Shown here: positions 35,306 to 44,389 of the stretch, piece after piece | Layout of the letters: each line of letters starts with the position of its first letter | Numbering within the stretch: the first letter of the stretch is position 1 | From: Candidatus Rubrivivax defluviihabitans | GTDB taxonomy: Bacteria; Pseudomonadota; Gammaproteobacteria; Burkholderiales; Burkholderiaceae_C | Direction of reading: 5' to 3' | NCBI GenBank assembly: GCA_016709385.1 | Contig: JADJMW010000023.1 | Location: 62,001 to 126,000 of the forward strand | Length of the DNA: 64,000 nt | Made by a program: the position numbers and the translations under genes | The notes under the pieces: generated by a model | Seen by the model: the letters and a program-made list of their open reading frames with translations, nothing else | Told to the model about the DNA's origin: nothing | Database searches by the model: none

Positions 35306-35974
35306 TCAGAGCTTGTCGGCCAGCTGGCGCAGGCAGGGCGGCCGCAGCCGGTCCAGCCGCAACACCTGCATTTTGATACGGTAGTCCATCTCGGCGGCCT
35401 GATGGCCCACCAGTTCCTCGATCTGCGAGCCCAGCGTGTCCTGCGGCAGCAGCAAGCGGGCGACGGCCTCGGAGCCGTCGAACTGCACATCGGCGCCGGC
35501 GCGCCGCACGATGCCGAGCATGGCGGTGTTGTCGCGGGCGATGTGGATCATCATGGTCTTGGCGCCGCGGTTGCGTGCATGGGTGACGGCGTGGTCGAAC
35601 AGGCGCGCGCCATAGCCGCGGCCGCGCGCGCGCTCCGACACCGAAACGCCGAATTCCACCACCGTGCCCGGCTGGTCGCCCGCGGGTTCGAAGGCCAGGT
35701 GGGCCATGGCCAGCACCTCGAGGCGGCGGTCGAAGATGCCGAAGACGAGGTCTCGTTCGAAATCGATGTGGTCGACGTAGCCGCGGATCTGCTCGTCGGT
35801 GGCCAGCATGCCGAAGCGCAGCAGGCGGTCGCGTTCGTTCAAGGCCAGCAGGTGGTCGCTGATTCGGGGTCTGTGCTGGGGGCTCAGGTTGCGGATGGGC
35901 ACCCAAGCCCCGGTCACACGTGCCCCCACCGCGCGGGGCAGTGCAGCTTCAAGCGTTTCGGTCTGGCGTGTCAT
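35306..35974 (-). CDS. GNAT family N-acetyltransferase
   Basis: 222 residues. The GNAT acetyl-CoA loop is RARGRGYGARLFDHAV (RGRGYG at 117-122), followed by AKTMMIHIARDNTAMLGIVRRAG, the fourth-strand/helix region. The N-terminal 55 residues and the C-terminal 60 extend beyond the minimal fold. The substrate is unknown. It is transcribed away from the ribosomal protein operon. Confidence 0.85.
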   Translation of the reverse strand: MTRQTETLEAALPRAVGARVTGAWVPIRNLSPQHRPRISDHLLALNERDRLLRFGMLATDEQIRGYVDHIDFERDLVFGIFDRRLEVLAMAHLAFEPAGDQPGTVVEFGVSVSERARGRGYGARLFDHAVTHARNRGAKTMMIHIARDNTAMLGIVRRAGADVQFDGSEAVARLLLPQDTLGSQIEELVGHQAAEMDYRIKMQVLRLDRLRPPCLRQLADKL

Positions 35975-36074
35975 GCAGGCTTTCGGTTGTTGACGAAAAA
36001 CATGGTACGCGAAAGATCTAGGGTTTACCCTCAATCTCCACCGGATGCGACCTTGACCTGCGCCGCCTCCCAGT

Positions 36075-36104
36075 TTGCGGTCTGGGCCCGATTCACCGTA
36101 TACT
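36075..36104 (+). promoter_or_regulatory. probable sigma-70 promoter of rplM-rpsI
   Basis: TTGCGG (36075-36080) and TATACT (36099-36104), spaced by 18 bp. The -10 box matches five of six consensus bases. It would give a leader of about 220 nt before rplM. Confidence 0.65.
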
Positions 36105-36110
36105 TCAAGG

Positions 36111-36333
36111 CTTTCCCGCTGACGGCCGGGGAGAAATACGTTTGATGCTTCTTCGCCGCCGCCCGAGTCGCAGTGCGTGCCCCGCCCCGGGGGCGCCACC
36201 GTCGGGTCGGCCCGGCGATCCGACATGCCCCGAGAGGTCGCCTCCACAAGCGGTACCGAAGGGCTGCAGCAGACGCCGCATCTGCCGTTGAACCCGCAGG
36301 CTTCTTCCGGAGCCTGCCTACAGGAAGACCCTC
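36111..36333 (+). promoter_or_regulatory. rplM leader region with hairpin ahead of the ribosome-binding site
   Basis: The 35975-36333 gap holds the promoter above and this leader. Just before the AGGAAG ribosome-binding site is a perfect 7-bp stem, GCAGGCT (36296-36302) with AGCCTGC (36311-36317). It could be part of L13 autogenous control, but the similarity to a known L13 leader was not tested. Nothing else was seen in the leader. Confidence 0.4.
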
Positions 36334-36762
36334 ATGAAGACCTTCAGCGCCAAACCGGCCGAAGTGAAGCACGAGTGGTTTGTGATCGACGCCACCGACA
36401 AGGTGCTCGGACGTGTTGCCAGCGAAGTGGCACTCCGTTTGCGCGGCAAGCACAAGCCCATCTATACGCCTCACGTCGATACCGGCGATTTCATCGTCAT
36501 CGTCAACGCCGAAAAGATCCGCGTCACGGGGGCCAAGGCCACCGACAAGATCTACTACCGGCACTCGGGTTACCCGGGCGGCATCACGGCCACGTCGTTC
36601 AAGGACATGCAGGCCCGCCACCCCGGCCGCGCCATCGAGAAGGCCGTCAAGGGCATGCTGCCCAAGGGCCCGCTCGGCTACGCGATGATCAAGAAGCTGA
36701 AGGTGTACGCCGGTGCCACCCACCCGCACACCGCCCAGCAGCCCAAGCCGCTAGAGATTTGA
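36334..36762 (+). CDS. rplM: 50S ribosomal protein L13
   Basis: 142 residues, exactly the usual L13 length. The opening MKTFSAKP, then WFVIDATDKVLGRVAS and the central YYRHSGYPGG are universal in bacterial L13. It is a primary binder of 23S rRNA. It is followed 10 bases later by rpsI in the standard operon. Confidence 0.98.
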   Translation: MKTFSAKPAEVKHEWFVIDATDKVLGRVASEVALRLRGKHKPIYTPHVDTGDFIVIVNAEKIRVTGAKATDKIYYRHSGYPGGITATSFKDMQARHPGRAIEKAVKGMLPKGPLGYAMIKKLKVYAGATHPHTAQQPKPLEI

Positions 36763-36772
36763 GGACGCCGCA

Positions 36773-37165
36773 ATGATTGGACCCTGGAACTACGGCACCG
36801 GTCGCCGCAAATCGAGCGTGGCCCGCGTCTTCATCAAGAAGGGCAGCGGCCAGATCGTCGTCAACGGCAAGGCCATCGACGACTATTTCGGCCGCCAGAC
36901 GTCGATCATGATCGTCAAGCAGCCGCTGCTGCTGACGGCCAACGACGGCGCCTTCGACATCAAGATCAACGTGCGCGGCGGCGGTGAATCCGGCCAAGCC
37001 GGCGCCGTGCGCCATGGCATCACGCGGGCGCTGATCGACTACGACGTGGCGCTCAAGCCCGACCTCAGCCGCGCCGGCTTCGTCACGCGCGACGCGCGCG
37101 AGGTCGAGCGCAAGAAGGTCGGCCTGCACGGCGCCCGCCGTCGCAAGCAGTTCAGCAAGCGCTGA
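36773..37165 (+). CDS. rpsI: 30S ribosomal protein S9
   Basis: 130 residues. YGTGRRKSSVARVF at the start and the Lys/Arg-rich GARRRKQFSKR tail, which reaches the P-site tRNA, identify S9. It is co-transcribed with rplM. Confidence 0.98.
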   Translation: MIGPWNYGTGRRKSSVARVFIKKGSGQIVVNGKAIDDYFGRQTSIMIVKQPLLLTANDGAFDIKINVRGGGESGQAGAVRHGITRALIDYDVALKPDLSRAGFVTRDAREVERKKVGLHGARRRKQFSKR

Positions 37166-37310
37166 AGTCCGCTCACGGGTGGCCTGGCCGGTTGCCCGTG
37201 CGGCCGGCAAACGCCTTGCGCAGCGTATCCGCGCCTGCTCAGAGGGCACGCTGCGCTGCGGGATGGCCCGAAAATGCCCGGGTCATGGGGATGGTCAAGG
37301 CCGGCGATGT

Positions 37311-37324
37311 GACCATCGATGGTC
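37311..37324. promoter_or_regulatory. 14-bp perfect palindrome upstream of erpA
   Basis: GACCATCGATGGTC lies 61 bp before the erpA start, inside the 219-bp rpsI-erpA gap. It could be a regulator site; it does not match an IscR site that I can recognise, and no clear promoter boxes flank it. Confidence 0.35.
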
Positions 37325-37384
37325 CAATCCGGGGTAAGTTGATGTTTATTGTCTCGCCCGAGTCCGCCTCTTGAAGGAGCTTCC

Positions 37385-37759
37385 ATGAACGCCCTGGCCG
37401 AACCGATCACGCCGTCCACCGACGAGATGCCCGCACCCTTGATCTTTACCGACAGTGCCGCCGACAAGGTGCGCCAGCTGGTCGAGGAGGAAGGCAACCC
37501 CGACCTGAAGCTGCGCGTGTTCGTGCAGGGTGGCGGTTGCTCGGGTTTCCAGTACGGCTTCACCTTCGACGAGGTGATCAACGAAGACGATACGCAGATG
37601 GCGAAGAACGGCGTCATGCTGCTGATCGACGCCATGAGCCTGCAGTACCTGATGGGCGCCGAGATCGACTACAAGGAAGATCTGCAGGGCGCGCAGTTCG
37701 TGATCAAGAATCCGAACGCCACCACGACCTGCGGCTGCGGGTCGTCCTTCACGGCCTGA
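37385..37759 (+). CDS. erpA: iron-sulfur cluster insertion protein ErpA
   Basis: 124 residues, A-type carrier. The three cluster-binding Cys are present: Cys52 in GGGCSGFQYG and Cys116/Cys118 in TTTCGCGSSF. ErpA delivers [4Fe-4S] clusters to apo-enzymes such as IspG/IspH. It starts after GAAGGAG. Its place after rplM-rpsI is typical of Burkholderiales. Confidence 0.95.
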   Translation: MNALAEPITPSTDEMPAPLIFTDSAADKVRQLVEEEGNPDLKLRVFVQGGGCSGFQYGFTFDEVINEDDTQMAKNGVMLLIDAMSLQYLMGAEIDYKEDLQGAQFVIKNPNATTTCGCGSSFTA

Positions 37760-37811
37760 GCACCGGCACGCTGGCGCGGCCGCACGCCGCTTCTCCGCGG
37801 TCCCCGCTGCT

Positions 37812-38930
37812 TCAGCCGGCCGGGTACAGTGCACCCAGGACGCGCGGTCCTCGCGCACCGGTCGCCGTGGGCAGGTTGCCAGGCCGACGCGCCAGGTGGG
37901 CCTTGGCCAGCCAGGCGAACGCAAGCGCCTCGACCTGCTCCGGCGCCACGCCGGCGGCTGCGGTGCTTTTGACCGTGGCGCGCCCGGCCAGCAGCGCAGC
38001 GAGCCGCTGCATCAGGTGCAGGTTGAAGGCGCCGCCGCCACAGACCAGCAACGACCCGGTGGCCGGCGCGTGCTGACGAAGGGCGTCGACGGCGCTGCGG
38101 GCGGTCAGCTCCGCCAGCGTGGCCATCACGTCCTGCGGCGACGCGGCGCAGCCGCGCAAGCGGGCGTCCAGCCAGGCGGCGTCGAAGAGATCGCGCCCGG
38201 TGCTCTTGGGCGGCGCCTGGTCGAAGAAGGGTTCTGCCAGCAGGCGATCCAGCGCGGCTTCATCGACACGACCTCCCGCCGCCCAGGCGCCGCCCGCGTC
38301 GTACGGGGCCCCCCGTTGTCGACGGCACCACAGGTCCATGAGCAGGTTGCCGGGGCCGCAATCGAAGCCCAGGACTGCGCCGCCGGCGCGCAACAGCGTG
38401 AGGTTGGCGATGCCGCCCAGGTTCAGCACCGCGACATCGGCACCCGGCCGAGCGAAGCAGGCCGCGTGGAAGGCCGGCACCAGCGGCGCACCCTGGCCGC
38501 CCGCCGCCAGGTCGCGGCTACGGAAGTCGCACACCACGTCGATGCCGGTGCGTTCGGCCAGCAGCGCGGCGTTGAGCAGTTGCAGCGTATAGCCGGTGCC
38601 GCCGAAGGACTGCGGGCGGTGGCGCACGGTCTGGCCGTGGGCGCCGATGGCCGTCACTTCGGTGGCGGCCTGGCCGGTCTGCGCCAGCAATCGCACCACG
38701 GCCTCGGCGTAGAGTTCGCCGACCCCGTTGGCGGCCAGCGCGGCGCGGTGCAGTTCATTCGGGCCCGGCTGGTTCAGCGCCAGCAGTTCCGCGCGCAGCG
38801 TTTCGGGCATGGGCAGGCCGACATGGCCAACCGATTGCAGGACGACGCCTGCGGCCGGGTCGTCACGGGCCAGCACGGCGTCGACGCCGTCGAGCGAGGT
38901 GCCCGACATGAGCCCGACGTACCAGGCCAC
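37812..38930 (-). CDS. anmK: anhydro-N-acetylmuramic acid kinase
   Basis: 372 residues from a GTG at 38930. GLMSGTSLDGVDAVL is the ATP-binding signature, and VLNLGGIANLT and FDCGPGNLLMD are further hallmarks. AnmK opens and phosphorylates 1,6-anhydro-MurNAc to MurNAc-6-phosphate during cell-wall recycling. It is downstream of the M23 peptidase gene on the same strand (30-base gap), linking wall turnover and recycling. Confidence 0.95.
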   Translation of the reverse strand: MAWYVGLMSGTSLDGVDAVLARDDPAAGVVLQSVGHVGLPMPETLRAELLALNQPGPNELHRAALAANGVGELYAEAVVRLLAQTGQAATEVTAIGAHGQTVRHRPQSFGGTGYTLQLLNAALLAERTGIDVVCDFRSRDLAAGGQGAPLVPAFHAACFARPGADVAVLNLGGIANLTLLRAGGAVLGFDCGPGNLLMDLWCRRQRGAPYDAGGAWAAGGRVDEAALDRLLAEPFFDQAPPKSTGRDLFDAAWLDARLRGCAASPQDVMATLAELTARSAVDALRQHAPATGSLLVCGGGAFNLHLMQRLAALLAGRATVKSTAAAGVAPEQVEALAFAWLAKAHLARRPGNLPTATGARGPRVLGALYPAG

Positions 38931-38960
38931 GGGATCGCGCTTCGCGCTTGGGCAGGTGGC

Positions 38961-40436
38961 CTACTCGGCCAGTACGCGCTGGCCGGCCAGCGTCTCGGCC
39001 ACGACCAGCTTGGCCTGCAGGCCGCGGGCGATCTCGGCGAACTGGGCGCGGGCCGCGGTGTCCAGCGGCACGGCTCCGGAAGCCTTGGCCACGCTCAGTG
39101 GATCCTGGTGCCGGCCGTCGACGCGGAATTCGAAGTGCAGGTGCGGCCCGGTCGTCCAGCCCGTCATGCCGACGGCGCCCACGCGCTGGCCCTGCTCGAC
39201 ACGCTGACCCTGGCGCACGTCGATGCTGCTCAAGTGTGCGTACAGGGTGCTGCGCTCCTTGCCATGCTTGATCTCGACCACGTTGCCATAGCCGTTCTGG
39301 CGGCCGGCGAAGTCGACCACACCGTCGCCCACGCTGCGCACCGGCGTGCCGATGGGGGCCGCGTAGTCCACGCCAAGATGGCGCCGCTGAACGTTCAGGA
39401 TCGGGTGCATGCGCATGGCAAAACCCGAGGTCACGCGCGAGAACTCCATCGGGCTGCTCAGGAAGCTGCGGCGCTTGCTTTGACCGTCGAGTCCGAAGTA
39501 GGCGCCGCGACCACTGTCCGCCTGGTACCAGACGGCGTGGTGCGCGCGGCCCGCATTGACGAACTCGGCCGCCAGCACGCGGCCTGCGCCTTCATTCCAA
39601 GGCACCGGTTCGCCGTCGGCGGTGAGCGTTTCGTAGACGACGCTGAAGGTGTCGCCGCGACGCAGTTCGCGATGGAAGTCGATGTCGGTGGCGAAGATCT
39701 CGGCGATCTGCGCCGCCACGGCGTCGGGGATGCCGGATTCGTCGGTGGCGCTGAACAAGGTGCTGTGGATGGAGCCGCTGGCCAAGCGCGTCTGGGCGGT
39801 GTAGGGCACGTTCTGAAGCAGCGCCAGCCAGCGGCCGTCGACGCGGCTGAGGGTGAGGCGGGTGAAGTGCGAACCGGCCAGTTCCGAACGTTCGGCTGGG
39901 TAGCGCGCCACCAGCTGCAGCAGCGCGCCGCTGGCGTCGGTCTCGACCTGCACCATCTTGCCGCCGCGGCCGCCAAGCAGCAGCCGCGCGGTGCTGTCGC
40001 TGCGCAGGAAGGCCAGGGCCTCCTGATCGCGCACGCCCAGGCGGGCGAGCAGGCCGCTGGCGGTGTCGGTGCCGCGGGTGATGTCGCTGCGCGTCAGCGT
40101 CATGTCGTGCGACGCCAGCGCCACGAGCTGCTCGGCCAGGCCGGCGGGTTCGACGACTTCGGACAGCACACGCTGCGGCAGTCGGGCTGGATCCGGCGCC
40201 AGCGGGGCCACGGCCACCGCCGTGATGCCAAAACCCGCCATCAACGCGACCGCCGTCGCGACGATGCCCAGGCGGTGCCGGCCGGCCAATGCTTTGAAGC
40301 CCTGCCAGGCGTCTGAAAGTTGTTGTGGTGCCAAAACCCGAATCTGCTTCTGATGGTCTGGCCGCGTTGCCGTAGGCACGCCACCGACCGTTGTCGACTG
40401 GATCGCCGCTGCCCGGGTTGGATGCACCGAGCCCAA
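38961..40436 (-). CDS. M23 family murein endopeptidase (MepM/YebA-like)
   Basis: 491 residues. One N-terminal transmembrane helix (about 55-75) is followed by an OapA/LysM-type region and a C-terminal LytM domain with zinc ligands in HLGVDYAAP and GPHLHFEFR. It should cut peptide crosslinks in peptidoglycan in the periplasm. The TTG at 40436 was taken from the frame; a GTG at 40427 is equally plausible and changes three residues. It is divergent from tyrS. Confidence 0.9.
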   Translation of the reverse strand: MGSVHPTRAAAIQSTTVGGVPTATRPDHQKQIRVLAPQQLSDAWQGFKALAGRHRLGIVATAVALMAGFGITAVAVAPLAPDPARLPQRVLSEVVEPAGLAEQLVALASHDMTLTRSDITRGTDTASGLLARLGVRDQEALAFLRSDSTARLLLGGRGGKMVQVETDASGALLQLVARYPAERSELAGSHFTRLTLSRVDGRWLALLQNVPYTAQTRLASGSIHSTLFSATDESGIPDAVAAQIAEIFATDIDFHRELRRGDTFSVVYETLTADGEPVPWNEGAGRVLAAEFVNAGRAHHAVWYQADSGRGAYFGLDGQSKRRSFLSSPMEFSRVTSGFAMRMHPILNVQRRHLGVDYAAPIGTPVRSVGDGVVDFAGRQNGYGNVVEIKHGKERSTLYAHLSSIDVRQGQRVEQGQRVGAVGMTGWTTGPHLHFEFRVDGRHQDPLSVAKASGAVPLDTAARAQFAEIARGLQAKLVVAETLAGQRVLAE

Positions 40437-40572
40437 GCAGGCCGTCCACTAGAATTCGAAAATCTTGCCCGCTGGGCGCCAGCCGCAACGGCTTTCACCG
40501 GCGTCACGACTCGTGGAGTATATCCGCGCACGCCGGCCCTTCTGCCCCGAAAAAACCCCCGAACCCACTGCA

Positions 40573-41835
40573 ATGTCCGAGTCCATCCAGGCGCCGGCGG
40601 CGTCGCCGCAACCCCTGCACCCCGTCACCGACCACGTCCACGAGGCCATGGCGATCACCCGGCGCGGCTGCGAGGAATTGCTCCCCGAAGCCGACTGGCT
40701 GCGCAAGCTGGCGCGCGCCGAAGCCACTGGCCAGCCGCTGCGCGTCAAGCTCGGGCTGGATCCGACCGCGCCCGACATCCATATCGGCCACACCGTGGTG
40801 CTGAACAAGATGCGCCAGCTGCAGGACCTGGGGCACACCGTGATCTTTCTCATCGGCGACTTCACGTCGATGATCGGCGACCCCTCGGGCCGCAACGCCA
40901 CGCGGCCGCCGCTGACGCGCGAGCAGATCGAGGCCAACGCCCAGACCTACTACCGCCAGGCCAGCCTGGTGCTCGACCCGGAAAAGACCGAGATCCGCTA
41001 CAACAGCGAGTGGAGCGACCCGCTAGGTGCGCGCGGCATGATCGAGCTGGCCGCCAAATACACCCTGGCGCGCATGCTGGAACGCGACGACTTCACCAAG
41101 CGCTTCAAGGCCGGCTCGCCGATCTCGGTGCACGAGTTGCTGTACCCGCTGATGCAGGGCTACGACTCGGTGGCGCTGAGGAGCGACCTCGAACTCGGCG
41201 GCACCGACCAGAAGTTCAACCTGCTCGTCGGTCGCACACTGCAGCAGGAATACGGCCAGGAACCGCAGTGTGTGCTGACCATGCCCCTGCTCGAGGGGCT
41301 CGACGGCGTGGAGAAGATGTCCAAAAGCAAGGGCAACTACGTCGGCATCACCGAGCCGGCGAACACCATGTTCGCCAAGCTGCTGTCGATCAGCGACGTG
41401 TTGATGTGGAAGTACTACACGCTGCTGTCGTTCCGGCCCGAAGCCGAGATTGCGGTGCTCAAGCACGAGGTGGAAGCGGGGCGCAACCCCAAGGAAGCCA
41501 AGGTGATGCTGGCGCGCGAGATCACCGCGCGCTTCCACGGCGCGGCCGCGGCCGCTGCCGCCGAGGCCGACTTCCAGCGCCGTGCCAGCGGCGGTGTGCC
41601 GGACGAAGTGCCCGAGGTGGCGCTGGGCGGAGCGCCGCTGGCCATCGGCGCGCTGCTCAAGCAGGCCGGCCTGGTGCCTTCCACGAGCGAGGCCTTGCGC
41701 ATGGTGGAACAGGGCGGCGTGCGCATCGACGGTGCGGTGGTCGGCGACAAGGGCCTGAAGGTGGATGCCGGTACCTTCGTCGTGCAGGTCGGCAAGCGAA
41801 AATTTGCACGTGTCACCCTCGGCGGTGACGCCTGA
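40573..41835 (+). CDS. tyrS: tyrosyl-tRNA synthetase
   Basis: 420 residues, class I fold. HIGHT (the HIGH motif) is near residue 72 and KMSKSKGNY near 250; the C-terminal S4 RNA-binding domain is PSTSEALRMVEQGGVRIDG. It charges tRNA-Tyr. ATG 40573 was chosen because the earlier in-frame sequence is low complexity and would overlap the divergent promoter region. Confidence 0.97.
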   Translation: MSESIQAPAASPQPLHPVTDHVHEAMAITRRGCEELLPEADWLRKLARAEATGQPLRVKLGLDPTAPDIHIGHTVVLNKMRQLQDLGHTVIFLIGDFTSMIGDPSGRNATRPPLTREQIEANAQTYYRQASLVLDPEKTEIRYNSEWSDPLGARGMIELAAKYTLARMLERDDFTKRFKAGSPISVHELLYPLMQGYDSVALRSDLELGGTDQKFNLLVGRTLQQEYGQEPQCVLTMPLLEGLDGVEKMSKSKGNYVGITEPANTMFAKLLSISDVLMWKYYTLLSFRPEAEIAVLKHEVEAGRNPKEAKVMLAREITARFHGAAAAAAAEADFQRRASGGVPDEVPEVALGGAPLAIGALLKQAGLVPSTSEALRMVEQGGVRIDGAVVGDKGLKVDAGTFVVQVGKRKFARVTLGGDA

Positions 41836-41851
41836 ACGAGCTCGCGCGGCC

Positions 41852-42742
41852 ATGCAGGTCAGCGCCTACCTGAAGCTTTCGATCGCGGTGGCGCTGGCCA
41901 CCATCGCGCTGAAGACCGGCGCCTGGTGGGTCAGCGGCAGCGTCAGCCTGCTGTCCGACGCGCTGGAGTCGCTGGTCAACCTGGCCGGAGCGATGTTCGC
42001 GCTGGCCATGGTCACGGTGGCGGCGCGGCCGGCCGACGACGACCACCCCTACGGCCACCACAAGGCCGAATATTTCTCCAGCGGCTTCGAGGGCGTGCTC
42101 ATCTTCGTCGCCGCGCTGGCCATCATCGTGGCCGCCGTGGACCGTCTGCTCAACCCGCGGCCGCTGGAAGCGGTGGGGCTGGGCCTGCTGCTGTCGGTGG
42201 TGAGCTCGGCCATGAACGGCGCGCTGGCCTGGTCGATGCTGCGCAAGGCGCGCAGCGCGCGCTCGATGGCGCTGGAGGCCGACGCGCGCCACCTGTTCAC
42301 CGACGTCTGGACCTCGGCCGGCGTGGTGGCCGGCCTGCTGGCGGTGGTGTATACCGGCTGGCTGTGGCTGGACCCGGTGATCGCCATCGCGGTGGCGCTG
42401 AATATCCTGCGCGAGGGCGCGTCTCTGGTGTGGCGCTCGGCCGGCGGGCTGATGGACGAGGCCATCGAACCCGAAACGCGGGCCGAGATCGACCAGGTGC
42501 TGCAATCCTTCGGCCACCAGACCATCCGCTTCGACCATGTGGTCACGCGACGCGCCGGCCAGCGGCGTTTCGTCGACCTGCACATGCACATGCCCGCGGC
42601 CTGGACGCTGGGCCGCGCGGCGGCCGTTCGCGCTTCGGTGGAGCAGGCCCTGATGAGCGCGGTGCCGGGACTGCGAGCCACCATCCAGCTGCTGCCGCTG
42701 GACGTGGAGGCGCACTTCGACGACGAGCAGGACCTGATTTGA
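41852..42742 (+). CDS. cation diffusion facilitator (zinc/iron efflux)
   Basis: 296 residues with about six membrane helices. Helix 2 has SLLSDALESLVN and helix 5 DARHLFTDVWTS, the two halves of the tetrahedral metal site of CDF exporters. A cytosolic domain of about 90 residues ends with His-rich DLHMHMP. It is a proton-driven divalent-metal efflux pump. GTG at 41825, within tyrS, could add nine residues (VTPERARAA). It overlaps dtd by 4 nt. Confidence 0.9.
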   Translation: MQVSAYLKLSIAVALATIALKTGAWWVSGSVSLLSDALESLVNLAGAMFALAMVTVAARPADDDHPYGHHKAEYFSSGFEGVLIFVAALAIIVAAVDRLLNPRPLEAVGLGLLLSVVSSAMNGALAWSMLRKARSARSMALEADARHLFTDVWTSAGVVAGLLAVVYTGWLWLDPVIAIAVALNILREGASLVWRSAGGLMDEAIEPETRAEIDQVLQSFGHQTIRFDHVVTRRAGQRRFVDLHMHMPAAWTLGRAAAVRASVEQALMSAVPGLRATIQLLPLDVEAHFDDEQDLI

Positions 42743-43179
42743 TCGCCCTCGTGCAACGGGTGAGCCAGGCGCGGGTGGAGGTGGCCGGTGAAGTGGCCGG
42801 CGCCATCGACCACGGGCTGCTGGTGCTGGTGTGCGCCGAGCCCGCCGATACGCCGGCGCAGGCCACCCGGCTGGTCGACAAACTGCTCAAGCTGCGCATC
42901 TTCGGCGACGATGCCGGCAAGATGAACCGGAGTGTGCAGGACGTCGGCGGCGGGCTGCTCCTCGTTTCGCAGTTCACGTTGGCGGCCGACACCCGTGCCG
43001 GTAACCGACCCAGCTTCACGGGTGCGGCACCGGCCGCACTGGGGCGCGCGCTGTACGAGGAAACGCTGCGCCTGGCGCGCGAACGCCACCCGCTGGTGCA
43101 GGCGGGCGAGTTCGGCGCCGACATGCAGGTGCACCTGGTCAACGACGGGCCGGTGACGATTCCGCTCACGCTGCGCTGA
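42739..43179 (+). CDS. dtd: D-aminoacyl-tRNA deacylase
   Basis: 146 residues from a TTG overlapping the CDF stop (TTGA). LVSQFTLAADTR and the C-terminal LVNDGPVTIPL are the two Dtd signature motifs. It removes D-amino acids from mischarged tRNAs, including D-Tyr-tRNA, which fits the tyrS neighbourhood. Confidence 0.95.
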   Translation: MIALVQRVSQARVEVAGEVAGAIDHGLLVLVCAEPADTPAQATRLVDKLLKLRIFGDDAGKMNRSVQDVGGGLLLVSQFTLAADTRAGNRPSFTGAAPAALGRALYEETLRLARERHPLVQAGEFGADMQVHLVNDGPVTIPLTLR

Positions 43180-43219
43180 TACCGCAGCGCCGACGCCGCG
43201 GCTGCCGGGCGTCAGGCGA

Positions 43220-43243
43220 GAAGACGTGCGCAGGCACGTCTTC
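43220..43243. terminator. hairpin between convergent dtd and Bug-receptor genes
   Basis: A perfect 10-bp stem, GAAGACGTGC (43220-43229) with GCACGTCTTC (43234-43243), around a 4-base loop. It sits between two converging genes, so it probably ends both transcripts, although a T run is short on each side. Confidence 0.55.
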
Positions 43244-43249
43244 ACGTCC

Positions 43250-44227
43250 TCAGTCGGCGTACTGACCTGCTGCCTTGATGACCGGTCCCCACTTCGCGAT
43301 CTCGGCTTCGACGAAGTTCTTGTGGTCGACCGGATTGAGGCGGCTGTCGTTGACGACCACCGCGCCCATGGCTTCCTGGCGCTTGATGAATTCCGGATCC
43401 TTCAGCGCCTGGCGCAGTGCCGCGTTGAGCTGGTCGACAATCGGCTTGGGCGTGCCCTTGGGCGCGTATAGGCCTTGCCAGACGACGACATTGAAGCCCT
43501 TCAAGCCGAGCGCGTCGAGCGTGGGCAGGTTGCGCAGTGCTGGCGTCGTGAGCGGCTTGAGGGTGGTCACGGCGTACGCCCTGACCTTTCCGGCCTCGAT
43601 CTGGCCCGAAGTGTTGGTCGTCTGGTCGCACATCAGGTCGACCTGGCCGCCCAGGATGTCGGTCATGGCCGGCGCCGTGCCCTTGTACGGCACGGTCGTC
43701 ATGTCGACGGCCATCGCCTGCTGGAAGAGCAGGCCGCACAGGTGCGAAGCGGCGCCGAGGCCGGCGTTGGCGAGGTTGATCTTGCCCTTGTTGTCGGCCA
43801 TCCACTTGCGCAACTCGGTGAAGTTGCCGGCCGGCAGCGAGGGCCTGCCGATCAGTGTCATCGGTACGTCGCTGACCATGCCGAGATATTCGAAGTCGCC
43901 CAGCGTGTCGTAGGGCAATTTCCGGTACAGCGCCGGCGCGGTGGCCATTCCGATGTGGTGCAGCAGCAGGGTGTGCCCGTCGGGAGAGGCCTTGGCCACC
44001 TTGTTGGCACCCAGCGTGCCACCGGCACCGCCGACATTCTCGACCACCACGGTCTGGTTGTTGAACGCCTTGCGCAGCACCTCGGCAAGGTCGCGCGCCG
44101 ACTTGTCGGTGGGGCCACCGGCGGCGAACGGCACGACGATGGTGACGGGCTTGTCGGGGAAGGCATGTGCACTGGCGGCCACGGCGGTGGCGAAGAGCGC
44201 AGCCAGCAGGTGGTGGGTCTGGATCAT
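43250..44227 (-). CDS. Bug/TctC-family tripartite tricarboxylate receptor
   Basis: 325 residues. A signal peptide of about 22 residues is cleaved after SAHA; the mature start FPDKPVTIVVPFAAGG and the later ASPDGHTLLL are the Bug signatures. Periplasmic Bug proteins bind carboxylates for TctAB-type uptake or for signalling. No tctA or tctB is adjacent, as is common for the large orphan Bug sets of Burkholderiales. The ligand is unknown. Confidence 0.92.
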   Translation of the reverse strand: MIQTHHLLAALFATAVAASAHAFPDKPVTIVVPFAAGGPTDKSARDLAEVLRKAFNNQTVVVENVGGAGGTLGANKVAKASPDGHTLLLHHIGMATAPALYRKLPYDTLGDFEYLGMVSDVPMTLIGRPSLPAGNFTELRKWMADNKGKINLANAGLGAASHLCGLLFQQAMAVDMTTVPYKGTAPAMTDILGGQVDLMCDQTTNTSGQIEAGKVRAYAVTTLKPLTTPALRNLPTLDALGLKGFNVVVWQGLYAPKGTPKPIVDQLNAALRQALKDPEFIKRQEAMGAVVVNDSRLNPVDHKNFVEAEIAKWGPVIKAAGQYAD

Positions 44228-44389
44228 GAGGTGGGTCTCCGGGTTGTGGCCGACTCTTGCGCGTGCTTGCGCACCGGCGCGGAAAGGGCCGCGATCCTAC
44301 CCGGATGTCAACGCAATCTGGCCGCGTGTCCCGCGTTCACGGGCCAGCGATGGGGTCTTGCCGGTGGGGCGCTGTGCTGCGCCGGGTTG

